A stretch of DNA of 64,000 nucleotides from NCBI RefSeq assembly GCF_000315365.1, contig NZ_CAOS01000009.1, positions 62,001-126,000 on the forward strand. Reading direction: 5' to 3'. Source of the stretch: Desulforamulus hydrothermalis Lam5 = DSM 18033 (lineage in GTDB: Bacteria > Bacillota > Desulfotomaculia > Desulfotomaculales > Desulfotomaculaceae). Positions within the stretch are counted from its first letter, which is position 1; each line of letters begins with the position of its first letter. Below, piece after piece: positions 25,681 to 33,636 of this stretch. The notes under the pieces are model-generated. The model was not told the origin of the DNA. It was given only the letters and a program-made list of their open reading frames with translations, and searched no databases. The translations under genes and the position numbers were made by a program.

Positions 25681-26775
25681 ATGAAAGTTGGCAGGTATTT
25701 TATTTTTCTTTTAATACCCCTTTTGTTTTGGCAATCTTTTTTTTCTGCTGCTGCTTCGGCAAGCACGGCAGAGGTATTAAAGCAGCATCAGATGTTAAAA
25801 CATAGAGAACAACAGATAATAGCTGAACTGGTTAAGACAGAGTTGGCTCTGGACAGGTTGAATACGGCATACAGCCGACTGCAAGCCGAGTTGTTGCAGG
25901 TAAGATCAACTATACCGGCGGCCAGGCGGCAGCTTGACGGGGCTCAAGAGCGGTTGCGGCAGTGCCGTAAAAAATTAGGCCTGTGGCTGAGGTATTTTTA
26001 TATAGAAGGGCGTACCAACTTTATTTTTATGCTTTTGGGTGCTGTCAATACAGGAGATTTTTTTAACAGGTTAGCCCTGGTAGGGGTATTGGTATCACGG
26101 GGCATGGCGGATTTTCAGCAAACCCTGGCGGCGGTGGAAGAAGTAAAACAGCGGACGGCGGCCCTGGATCAACTGGAGAAAAAGCTGGCAGACAGGCAAA
26201 GGGAACTGGCCGGGATGCTGGAACAAGCCAAATTGCTGCAGTTAACCAGGCAGCATTTGCTGTCGGATACCAGGCAGGAGCTGGGGAAGCACCAAGAAAA
26301 AGTGCTGGCAGTGGTGGATGGTTTGCATACAACCCTGAAGCCTCTGGAAACTATACTGGACAGGTTTAAAAATGCTCCCTGGCATAAATACCGCCCTGAC
26401 CGCATGCAGTGGCTGGGTGCCGGAGTCAAAGCCGAATACAGTGAACAAACCTTGTCAAAATTGTTGTTTGCCGGGACAGGTTTAAACCAACCGGCAGAAA
26501 TTTGTTTATCTGATCAGTTGTTTATTATAAAAGGAACTAACCAAGATCAAACCCCTTTTACGATTGCCGGTGAGCTTAAAGTTATTGATAATGATAAAGT
26601 ATGTTATAAAATCAAGTCCATCCGGGTGGGGGAAGTGGTCTTTGATAAGGAACTGGTAGAATTGATTTCAGGTAAAGAAGGATTAACTTACCCTGTAGGA
26701 CTGTTAATGGGCTGGCGGCTGCGTGATATACAAATTGAGGACGGCAAAGCCTTTTTTGCCCTGGAGCCGGCATAA
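25681..26775 (+). CDS. secreted coiled-coil protein, PcsB/CwlO-like N-terminal region without hydrolase domain
   Basis: 364 residues from ATG 25681 (GGAGAGGGG upstream). A signal peptide ends near SAAASAS (residue 27). Residues about 30-230 form two long coiled coils separated by GLWLRYFYIEGRTNFIFMLLGAVNTGDFFNRLALV. That layout matches the coiled-coil domain of PcsB/CwlO-type peptidoglycan hydrolases, but no NlpC/P60, CHAP or peptidase M23 domain follows. The C-terminal 110 residues are beta-rich and unassigned. It may be a regulatory scaffold for a hydrolase or for a spore-septum process. Confidence 0.65.
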   Translation: MKVGRYFIFLLIPLLFWQSFFSAAASASTAEVLKQHQMLKHREQQIIAELVKTELALDRLNTAYSRLQAELLQVRSTIPAARRQLDGAQERLRQCRKKLGLWLRYFYIEGRTNFIFMLLGAVNTGDFFNRLALVGVLVSRGMADFQQTLAAVEEVKQRTAALDQLEKKLADRQRELAGMLEQAKLLQLTRQHLLSDTRQELGKHQEKVLAVVDGLHTTLKPLETILDRFKNAPWHKYRPDRMQWLGAGVKAEYSEQTLSKLLFAGTGLNQPAEICLSDQLFIIKGTNQDQTPFTIAGELKVIDNDKVCYKIKSIRVGEVVFDKELVELISGKEGLTYPVGLLMGWRLRDIQIEDGKAFFALEPA

Positions 26776-26867
26776 AAAAAACCAAGGCAGCCGGTTCCCG
26801 GGCAGCTTGAGAGGAAAAGCCCGGCCCAGGAAAGAGCTCCTTGAGTTTAATACCCGAGAATAATTTT

Positions 26868-27110
26868 TTAAGAAATTTTTTGAATGGGGTCTACCACCGC
26901 TTTGCGGCGGGACGATTGATCGTCGGCATAATCGCTGGAGATCAAGTAAAGGCTTACCCAGAGGTCATGTTCATTGGGTTTGCCTTCCAGTTCTTTAGCA
27001 ACTTCTTTAAATTTTTTTTCTACCCTGTCTTTAAAGGCTGAAAACTCCACCAGCATATCGATAACGTCCCTCTGATTGTAGGCAGCTCCTTCTTTAAGCA
27101 CTTTTGCCAA
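26868..27110 (-). CDS. hypothetical protein, 80 residues
   Basis: TTG 27110 follows GGGGGTG. Charged helical protein (VIDMLVEFSAFKDRVEKKFKEVAKELEG) with a basic, Arg-Lys-rich C-terminus. No motif recognised. Confidence 0.5.
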   Translation of the reverse strand: MAKVLKEGAAYNQRDVIDMLVEFSAFKDRVEKKFKEVAKELEGKPNEHDLWVSLYLISSDYADDQSSRRKAVVDPIQKIS

Positions 27111-27250
27111 AATTTACACCCCCTGTAAATAATTACCGTAATATGTATGATAATTATAAAACTGCTGCAATGCTTCTGTTAAGGGGGAAATATTGTCTAA
27201 TCTTTTGTGGTTTTGTAAAAGTATTCTAATTTGATACAGCCCAAAATAAT

Positions 27251-27269
27251 AAGGCCTAAAACAGGCCTT
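27251..27269. terminator. terminator-like palindrome beside MITE copy 3, left
   Basis: AAGGCCT-AAAAC-AGGCCTT. Its inner 17 bases (27253-27269) are repeated exactly at 27536-27552. Confidence 0.7.
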
Positions 27270-27530
27270 CAGAGTGTCGACAAACATTAGCGGTGGTTTA
27301 TGATCCCCTTTGGCTCCGGTCTACGCACCGACAGCACTATGATTCGCTCCGGTCGCCCTTGGGGTCGCCTCAACCGGGCCATCCTGGCCCGGTTCGGCTG
27401 GCGCCCACATCCTGTGGGCGCCCCCCAATGGCTCCTTTCGCTCATCAAGTGCTGTGACCGGTGCTTCGACAAGTCGCCGACAGGGGATCATAAAACAACC
27501 TCACTTTGTTTTGCAGCCTTTGTCTACAGT
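27270..27530 (+). mobile_element. palindromic MITE-like element, copy 3
   Basis: About 261 bases in the same orientation as copy 2, with the same ends (CAGAGTGTCG... and ...TTTGTCTACAGT) and the shared blocks CGGTGGTTTATGATCCCC, CTACGCACCGACAGCACT and CGACAAGTCGCCGACAGGGG. The centre differs: an extra hairpin CCGGGCC-ATCCT-GGCCCGG and a GCGCCCAC/GTGGGCGC stem. No gene of its own. Flanked by 17-base direct repeats of a terminator. Confidence 0.78.
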
Positions 27531-27535
27531 CTGAC

Positions 27536-27552
27536 GGCCTAAAACAGGCCTT
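27536..27552 (-). terminator. terminator-like palindrome beside MITE copy 3, right
   Basis: GGCCT-AAAACA-GGCC duplicate of the left palindrome, just beyond the stop of the Gln-rich gene on the minus strand, for which it may act as terminator. Confidence 0.6.
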
Positions 27553-27565
27553 ATGCTTAAAAAAT

Positions 27566-28045
27566 TTACTGAGATTGCTGATACTGCTGATACTGCTGTT
27601 GATATGGGAAGGGTTGAGCAGTTTGTGCCATTAATCCCGGCTGGCCGCTGAGGTAAGCTGCCTGGGCCGAGCTCAGGCCATAGGTGCTTAGGTGTTGGCC
27701 GGTTTGCTGCTGGGCCAAGAGCTGACTTGGGTTGCCGTAGCCGCCCGTTTGCTGACCCTGGCTGAACTGCCCGGGGGCAGTAAACTGGGCTGTGTATGGG
27801 ACATATTGAGGAGTCTGATAACTCTGGGTGGTTATTTGGCTGACTTCCTGTCCCATATGGTGTGCTGTTTGAGCCACTTGCTGCAGCTGCTGGACAGCAT
27901 TGGCTTCCCGCTGGGCTATTTGCTGCAATTGCTGACTGTTTTGCTGTTCCTGCTGCTGCAGTTGCTTGCAGATTTGTTCAATTTGGTTAATATCATTGCG
28001 CAGGTGAGCAATTTTTTGTTGGAGCTGCATGATACTCTGGTTCAA
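27566..28045 (-). CDS. Gln-rich coiled-coil protein
   Basis: About 159 residues from TTG 28045, which lies 7 bases after GGAGGT. The first 80 residues form a coiled coil (MQLQQKIAHLRNDINQIEQICKQL...) with poly-Gln stretches. The rest is low-complexity, rich in Gln, Tyr, Pro and Gly, ending QQQYQQYQQSQ. About a quarter of the residues are Gln. This composition resembles spore-coat or spore-associated proteins; that is inference from composition only. No signal peptide. Confidence 0.6.
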   Translation of the reverse strand: MNQSIMQLQQKIAHLRNDINQIEQICKQLQQQEQQNSQQLQQIAQREANAVQQLQQVAQTAHHMGQEVSQITTQSYQTPQYVPYTAQFTAPGQFSQGQQTGGYGNPSQLLAQQQTGQHLSTYGLSSAQAAYLSGQPGLMAQTAQPFPYQQQYQQYQQSQ

Positions 28046-28120
28046 ATGGCATGACCTCCTGTAGATATTGCAGTTTCCAATGCACAATTATATTCTTTGC
28101 CAAAAATTTAAACATATACA

Positions 28121-29695
28121 TCAGTGTTTAATAAAAGCATGAAAAAATAAAGGTATGCCGTAAGGGTTTACTTCTACACCCTGCAGGTTTTTGGTGACGC
28201 CCAGACAACTTTGGCCATAATTAAGAAAAACCAGCGGGGTTTCCTGTAAAATAATTTGCTGAGCATGGTAATATAATCTTTGTCTGGTTTTCTCGTCGTA
28301 TTCCTGCTGGGCAGCAGCGATTAATCGATCAACTTCGCTGTTTTTGTAAAAAGAAAGATTGGTTTGCGGCACAGCATCCGATGACAACAGGGTAAATAAA
28401 AAGTTATCCGGGTCCAGGTTGTCACCTACCCAGCCAAACAAATAGGCATCTCCTTCCTGCCTTTTGAGGGCCGATTTAAATTCATGCCAGGGATAGGCTT
28501 TTACGGTCACCCTGATGTTGGCCGGTGCCAACTGTTTTTTTATCAGGTTGGCCAAAGCCTCACCTCCCAACGGATTGTAAGGTCTTTCCGATTGATAGGT
28601 GATGAGAGTAACGGATATGCCGTCCGGATAGCCGCAGGTTTTAAGCAAACTTTTGGCCCTGGCAGCTCCGCCTGAGTAGGGCGTTAAATCTTTATAATGG
28701 CCGGGCAGGGCCGGCGGCAAAATGCTGTTGGCAGCCAGCGAAGAATCGGCAAACATGGCTGAGGCAACGGCTTCCCGATCAACGGCCATACAAACTGCCC
28801 GACGTACAAGATGATTATTAAAGGGCGGCCGGTTGTTAAACATGCCCAGATAGCCCAGGGATGCCGTAGGGCTGCAAATCAAAGATATGTGGTCTTGCTT
28901 TAGATGTTCTTTCTGGCTGGGCAACAGATCAGCAACGCCGCAATGGCTGCTGTTTAAATCAATTAAACGCTGCTCATGGTCGGCAGGACGAAAAGCCAGA
29001 TAGGAAATGCGGGGGCGGTTTCCCCAGTAACGTTCGTTTGCCTTTAAAACCGGAGTTCCGTTACGCCACTCAGACAAGCGGTAAGGGCCGGTGCCCACCG
29101 GATTTTTGGCAAAATCATGACCAAACTTTTTGACAGCTGACGGGCTTACCACCGGTGCTGCCCAGGGCATGGCCAGATTACGCAGTAAAGGGGCGTAGGG
29201 AGCACGCAGGTTAAAAGCAACGGTGTAATCATCAACGATCTCAACCGATTCCACCATGCCGAAAGCAAAGCTGCCGTAGGTCATGTAATCTTTTTTATTA
29301 GGCGGCAACTGTCTTTCAACAGAAAATTTTACAGCCTCGGCATTTAAAGGGGTGGTGTCGTGGAAATACACGCCTTGTCTTAAATAAAAGATCCAGCGGC
29401 GCCCGTCCGGCGAAATCTGCCAGTGGGTAGCCAAGCAGGGTTCGATCCGGGCGGAATTTCCTTGAAAACGAACTAACCCTTCAAAAATATGGCTGAGCAC
29501 CTTTGCTTCGGATAGATTGTTGGCAGCTGCCGGATCAAGGCTTTTAATCGGCTCGGCCACCTCATAAGTGAGGCTGTTATCGGGTAAGGCAGTTACTTGT
29601 GGGGGAGCCGAAACCGGGATTTCCTTGTTAACCAGCAGTGCAAGCAAACTTAAAAATAACAATAAAAAGGCTGTTCGATAAAGCCTGCTGCGCAT
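28121..29695 (-). CDS. family 5 extracellular solute-binding protein (oligopeptide/nickel type), orphan
   Basis: 524 residues, the normal size for SBP_bac_5. An N-terminal hydrophobic segment (about 8-24) lacks a lipobox Cys, so it is a signal anchor or plain signal peptide. Family marks: SLDPAAANNLSEAKVLSHIFEGLVR, WIFYLRQGVYFHDTTPLNAEAVKFSVER, NPVGTGPYRLSEW and the C-terminal YYHAQQIILQETPLVFLNY. It should bind peptides, Ni or a similar ligand for an ABC importer, but no permease or ATPase gene is adjacent. ATG 29695 follows GGAGGT by 7 bases. Confidence 0.87.
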   Translation of the reverse strand: MRSRLYRTAFLLLFLSLLALLVNKEIPVSAPPQVTALPDNSLTYEVAEPIKSLDPAAANNLSEAKVLSHIFEGLVRFQGNSARIEPCLATHWQISPDGRRWIFYLRQGVYFHDTTPLNAEAVKFSVERQLPPNKKDYMTYGSFAFGMVESVEIVDDYTVAFNLRAPYAPLLRNLAMPWAAPVVSPSAVKKFGHDFAKNPVGTGPYRLSEWRNGTPVLKANERYWGNRPRISYLAFRPADHEQRLIDLNSSHCGVADLLPSQKEHLKQDHISLICSPTASLGYLGMFNNRPPFNNHLVRRAVCMAVDREAVASAMFADSSLAANSILPPALPGHYKDLTPYSGGAARAKSLLKTCGYPDGISVTLITYQSERPYNPLGGEALANLIKKQLAPANIRVTVKAYPWHEFKSALKRQEGDAYLFGWVGDNLDPDNFLFTLLSSDAVPQTNLSFYKNSEVDRLIAAAQQEYDEKTRQRLYYHAQQIILQETPLVFLNYGQSCLGVTKNLQGVEVNPYGIPLFFHAFIKH

Positions 29696-29790
29696 AACCA
29701 ATACCTCCGCATGTAAATAGTATTAAATAATCATTCTTCCAAAAAATGTAAATACCTCCAAGGTTATTTAAAATATGAAAGGGGAATTTT

Positions 29791-30654
29791 ATGTCTGTTA
29801 AATTTGGCAGTGCCGGAGCACCTGATGCATTTTATGCCCAAGGTTATAAAAGTTCCCTGGACATGCCCGGGTGGTTAGCGGCCATGGGTTTAACCGCTTA
29901 TGAATATCAATGCAGTCGTGGGGTAAAAATCAAAGAAGAACGTGCCAGGGAACTGGGGGAAAGGGCCCGGCGGCATGGGGTAGCGCTGTCTATCCATGCG
30001 CCGTATTACATTAATTTGAGTACCCAGGAACCTGAAAAAAAGTTAAAAACTAAGGGCTATATACTGGACTCGCTGCGGGCAGCCCGCTGGATGGGAGCCA
30101 CTACCGTGGTGTTTCATCCCGGGGGCGGACCCGGCGCAGACAGGCGGCAAACCTTTGGGCGAGCCAAAGCATTGTTTGAGGAAATTTTAGAGGAAGCAGC
30201 TCGGTTAGGGTTGGATGATATACTGCTGGCTCCGGAAACCATGGGGAAAATTAATCAAATTGGTTCCCTGGAGGAAATACTGGAACTATGCAAAATGGGC
30301 CGCCAGGTGGTGCCCTGTGTTGATTTTGGACATTTAAACGCAGTAACCCAGGGAGGGCTGAAAAATAAGGAGGACTACGCCCGGGTTTTGGATGAAATTG
30401 CCCGGGTGCTGGGCGAAGAAACGGTTAAAGGTTTGCATATTCATTTTAGCCCGGTGGAATACACCAAGGCAGGTGAAAAAAAGCACTGGACGTTGCAGGA
30501 AAGTCATCTGTACGGGCCGGATTTTGCGCCGTTGGCCGAGTTAATTTGGGAGCGGCAAATGCAGCCGGTAATCATCTGTGAGTCTGCCGGCACCCAGGCA
30601 GCAGATGCCCTGGTGTATAAACAAATTTATGAGGGCCTAAAACCGCAGAGTTAA
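29791..30654 (+). CDS. endonuclease IV/xylose-isomerase-type TIM-barrel protein
   Basis: 287 residues of the AP-endonuclease-2 fold. Candidate metal ligands in order: His in SIHAPY (about 69), His in VVFHPGG (about 109), Glu in LAPETMGK (about 148), Asp/His in CVDFGHLNA (about 182), His in LHIHFS and Glu in IICES. This set matches endonuclease IV, which cleaves abasic DNA with Zn, but also sugar-phosphate epimerases; the APETMGK and DFGHLNA stretches favour the endonuclease IV branch. The ATG follows GAAAGGGG. Transcribed alone. Confidence 0.72.
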   Translation: MSVKFGSAGAPDAFYAQGYKSSLDMPGWLAAMGLTAYEYQCSRGVKIKEERARELGERARRHGVALSIHAPYYINLSTQEPEKKLKTKGYILDSLRAARWMGATTVVFHPGGGPGADRRQTFGRAKALFEEILEEAARLGLDDILLAPETMGKINQIGSLEEILELCKMGRQVVPCVDFGHLNAVTQGGLKNKEDYARVLDEIARVLGEETVKGLHIHFSPVEYTKAGEKKHWTLQESHLYGPDFAPLAELIWERQMQPVIICESAGTQAADALVYKQIYEGLKPQS

Positions 30655-30828
30655 GGTGCCGGCAGCTTTCGGTTGCTATTTTGGTAAATTTGGCAGGTTG
30701 TAACGAACATTGTAATAAAATTTTTAATCTGGCAAAAAACAGTTTATTTTTCCATGGAGTTTTCGTATAATATGTTTTGTGTTTAGAGAAAATGATTTAA
30801 AACAACAAAAATGGAAGGAGAACTGTGA

Positions 30829-31290
30829 ATGCTACCGACCCCTAAGAAATATTTCGTTACAGCTGCGTCTTCTGAGGGCAGAAGCAAGTTAACGGCATTT
30901 GACAATGCTTTATTAAAAGCTCGTATAGGCAACGTCAACCTGTTAAGGGTGTCCAGCATTCTGCCTCCGGGCTGCCAACACGACCCCGGTCTGATACTGC
31001 CTCCCGGTTCCCTGGTTCCCACAGCCTATGGTTATATTGTCAGCGATGTACCCGGAGAAGTCATTTCTGCCTGTGTAGGTGTAGGCATTAACTCAAGCGA
31101 TACCTTTGGTGTTATTATGGAGTTTTCCGGAAAATGCAGTAAGCAAGAAGCAGAGCAAGCCATTACCAACATGGTTAAGGAAGCTTTTGAAACACGCGGC
31201 ATGGAACTGAAAGAAATTAAGCTTGCTTCCACGGAACACAAGGTTGAAAAGATTGGTTGCGCACTGGCGGCAGTTCCCCTCTGGTATTAA
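30829..31290 (+). CDS. pdaD: pyruvoyl-dependent arginine decarboxylase
   Basis: 153-residue proenzyme that cleaves itself to form a pyruvoyl cofactor and then decarboxylates arginine to agmatine. The cleavage site is in LLRVSSILPPGC (Ser-Ser near residues 43-44). GVGINSSDTFGVIMEF and LPPGSLVPTAYGYI are also family features. It leads a three-gene polyamine operon; speE starts 33 bases after its stop. The ATG follows GGAAGGAG. Confidence 0.93.
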   Translation: MLPTPKKYFVTAASSEGRSKLTAFDNALLKARIGNVNLLRVSSILPPGCQHDPGLILPPGSLVPTAYGYIVSDVPGEVISACVGVGINSSDTFGVIMEFSGKCSKQEAEQAITNMVKEAFETRGMELKEIKLASTEHKVEKIGCALAAVPLWY

Positions 31291-31322
31291 AAGGTACTTA
31301 AAATTAAGGAGGCTTGGCATTC

Positions 31323-32156
31323 ATGGAATTATGGTATACAGAAAGAGGGATTGTTCCCGGCCTTGCTTTAAGTGTAGAGGTAAGCAAGGTACTGCATGAA
31401 GAACAAACAGAATTTCAGCATCTGGCCATAGTGGATACCCCCCTGTATGGCCGCATGCTGTGGCTGGACAACATTATCATGACCAATATTAAGGATGAGT
31501 TTGTTTACCATGAAATGATCAGTCATGTGGCATTAAATACCCATCCCAACCCGAAAAAGGTACTGGTTATCGGTGGTGGTGACGGCGGTGCCATCCGGGA
31601 AATTATTAAGCACCCCAGCGTAGAAAAGGCTGTACTGGTTGAGATTGATCGCCGGGTGGTGGAAACCAGCAAAGAGTACCTGCCGGAAATAGCCGGTGCT
31701 TTGGACGATCCCAAGGTAGAAGTGCATTATGAAGACGGCATAAAATATGTGAAAGAGCACCAGAATGAATTTGACATTATTATCGTTGACTCCACTGACC
31801 CCATTGGCCCGGCTGTCGGGTTGTTTGAGGGTGATTTTTACAAAAGTTGTTACCAGGCCCTTAAAGAGGACGGTATTTTTGTAGCACAGACTGAGTCGCC
31901 TTATTATAATGAAGAACTGATACCCAAGGTGCAAAAGGATATTCGGTCACTTTATCCCATTACCAAGCTCTATTTAGCTTTTATTCCTACCTATCCGGGC
32001 GGTTGCTGGAGTTTTACCATGGGATCCAAAAAATATGATCCGGAAACAGCGGATTTAAACAGTCGGCCTGTTTATCCCACCCGTTACTATAACCACGGCA
32101 TTCACAAAGCAGCCTTTATATTGCCTAATTTTGTGCAAGAATTAATTAATAAATAA
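31323..32156 (+). CDS. speE: spermidine synthase / aminopropyltransferase
   Basis: 277 residues. It transfers the aminopropyl group of decarboxylated SAM to putrescine or a related amine. [11 protein letters not shown] (about 80) is the nucleotide-binding loop, EIDRRVVE binds the ribose, and DSTDPIGPA (about 155) is the gatekeeping and catalytic loop. I use ATG 31323, 9 bases after AGGAGG. It lies between pdaD and speB. No SAM decarboxylase is in the window. With agmatine made by PdaD, this enzyme could act on putrescine or on agmatine itself. Confidence 0.93.
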   Translation: MELWYTERGIVPGLALSVEVSKVLHEEQTEFQHLAIVDTPLYGRMLWLDNIIMTNIKDEFVYHEMISHVALNTHPNPKKVLVIGGGDGGAIREIIKHPSVEKAVLVEIDRRVVETSKEYLPEIAGALDDPKVEVHYEDGIKYVKEHQNEFDIIIVDSTDPIGPAVGLFEGDFYKSCYQALKEDGIFVAQTESPYYNEELIPKVQKDIRSLYPITKLYLAFIPTYPGGCWSFTMGSKKYDPETADLNSRPVYPTRYYNHGIHKAAFILPNFVQELINK

Positions 32157-32178
32157 TAAATAATTAGGAGATTAAACC

Positions 32179-33054
32179 ATGTTTAACCTTCTGGATGCCG
32201 GCAGCGGTTTTCTGGGGGCTTCCCGTGATTACCGGAATGCCGGGGTTGTTTTGGTAGGAGCACCAATGGATTTTACTGTCAGTTTTCGGCCGGGGACCCG
32301 CCAAGGTCCCCAGGCCATTCGCCAGGTGTCAGTAGGTCTGGAAGAATACAGCGTTATGCTGGACAGGGATCTGGCAGATTATAATTATTATGATGCCGGC
32401 GATGTTTCTCTTCCTTTCGGACATGTCACAGAAAGCTTGCGTCGTATTGGACAGGTGGTAAACGGTATTCTGAAGGATGACAAATTCCCTTTGGTATTGG
32501 GCGGGGAACACTTAATCAGCTTACCGGTAATAGAGCAGGTAGCAGCCAAATATCCCGGACTTAAAATCCTGCATTTCGACGCTCATGCCGACTTGCGTGA
32601 GGATTACATGGGTCAAGCCCTTTCTCATGCGTCAGTAATACGGCGGGCTGCAGATTTGGTAGGAGGAAAAAATATTTATCAATTTGGCATTCGCTCAGGC
32701 ACCAGGGATGAGTTTGTATATGCCAAACAAAATACCCATATGTTTGTGGGGAAGGTATTGGAACCATTAAAGCAGGTGCTGCCTGAGCTGGCAGGACATC
32801 CGGTGCATATTACCCTGGATATCGACGTGGTAGATCCGGCCTTTGCCCCGGGTACCGGAACGCCTGAGCCGGGGGGATGTTCGGCTGCGGAAATACTGGA
32901 AGCCCTTTACGCTTTACGGGATCTCCGGGTGGTAGGATTTGATCTGGTTGAAATCAGTCCGGCCTACGACCATTCGGAGCGGACTGCCATACTGGGTGCC
33001 AAACTGGTAAGAGAAGCAATCTTAGCCTTTGGCAAACCGGAGAAGCAAAGTTAA
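32179..33054 (+). CDS. speB: agmatinase-type ureohydrolase
   Basis: 291-residue Mn2+ enzyme hydrolysing agmatine (or aminopropylagmatine) to the amine and urea. Metal ligands are visible: GGEHLIS (His about 115), FDAHADLRED (Asp, His, Asp about 136-140) and DIDVVDPAFAPGTGTPEPGG (two Asp about 216-218), plus DLVEISPAYD. ATG 32179 follows AGGAG. Last gene of pdaD-speE-speB, which together turn arginine into putrescine and spermidine. Confidence 0.92.
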   Translation: MFNLLDAGSGFLGASRDYRNAGVVLVGAPMDFTVSFRPGTRQGPQAIRQVSVGLEEYSVMLDRDLADYNYYDAGDVSLPFGHVTESLRRIGQVVNGILKDDKFPLVLGGEHLISLPVIEQVAAKYPGLKILHFDAHADLREDYMGQALSHASVIRRAADLVGGKNIYQFGIRSGTRDEFVYAKQNTHMFVGKVLEPLKQVLPELAGHPVHITLDIDVVDPAFAPGTGTPEPGGCSAAEILEALYALRDLRVVGFDLVEISPAYDHSERTAILGAKLVREAILAFGKPEKQS

Positions 33055-33099
33055 GTAAAGCGGCGGTTAAAATTTCCTAAAGAAACGCAAAAAATATAT

Positions 33100-33128
33100 T
33101 TGACTTCCGTAGTCAGTTTTTGTATACT
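33100..33128 (+). promoter_or_regulatory. sigma-A promoter of the first tRNA cluster
   Basis: TTGACT, 17-base spacer, TATACT; 27 bases before tRNA-Asp. Confidence 0.8.
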
Positions 33129-33155
33129 TATCATTGTCAGTGGCGAAACTGACAT

Positions 33156-33232
33156 GGAGCTGTGGTGTAGAGGCCTAACATGCCTGCCTGTCACGCAGGA
33201 GATCGCGGGTTCGACTCCCGTCAGCTCCGCCA
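33156..33232 (+). tRNA. tRNA-Asp (GTC)
   Basis: Acceptor GGAGCTG/CAGCTCC, anticodon loop CTGTCAC, T-loop TTCGACT and encoded CCA end. An identical gene lies at 36707. Confidence 0.96.
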
Positions 33233-33239
33233 GTTATTT

Positions 33240-33315
<76 letters not shown>

Positions 33316-33331
33316 TATTTCAGTAGTTAGT

Positions 33332-33406
33332 GCGGAAGTGGCTCAGTGGTAGAGCATCGCCTTGCCAAGGCGAGGGTCGCGGGTTCGAATCCCGTCTTCC
33401 GCTCCA
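33332..33406 (+). tRNA. tRNA-Gly (GCC)
   Basis: Acceptor GCGGAAG/CTTCCGC, anticodon loop TTGCCAA, T-loop TTCGAAT, encoded CCA. Identical copies at 35250 and 36624. Confidence 0.96.
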
Positions 33407-33414
33407 TTTTATAT

Positions 33415-33489
33415 GGCGGCATAGCCAAGTGGTAAGGCAGAGGACTGCAAATCCTCCATTCCCCAGTTCAAATCTGGGTGCCGCCTCCA
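33415..33489 (+). tRNA. tRNA-Cys (GCA)
   Basis: Acceptor GGCGGCA/TGCCGCC, anticodon loop CTGCAAA, T-loop TTCAAAT, encoded CCA. Identical copy at 35333. Confidence 0.95.
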
Positions 33490-33495
33490 GTAAGA

Positions 33496-33526
33496 AAACC
33501 CCATGCTGGTTTGCATGGGGTTTTTT
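33496..33526 (+). terminator. terminator of the first tRNA cluster
   Basis: AAACCCCATGC/GCATGGGGTTT stem and TTTTTT, 6 bases after tRNA-Cys. Confidence 0.9.
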
Positions 33527-33551
33527 GATGCAGGACAATCAAGGGATAAAC

Positions 33552-33590
33552 ATAAACCCGTACCACTTTAATAGTGATACGGGTTTATTT
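33552..33590 (-). terminator. bidirectional terminator, probably for the NapH-like gene
   Basis: ATAAACCCGTA/TACGGGTTTAT outer stem with an inner CACT/AGTG pair. It lies beyond the stop of the minus-strand gene at 33637. The core resembles the palindrome duplicated around MITE copy 2. Confidence 0.65.
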
Positions 33591-33636
33591 TTGCAAACTT
33601 TGTTAGCGTTTCAGGTGGGGATCAAAGGTCGGCTTA

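Noticed and set aside
27692-28054. 120-codon Leu-rich plus-strand frame
   Set aside because: It is the complement of the Gln-rich minus-strand gene (CAG/CTG repeats read as Leu), with no ribosome site.
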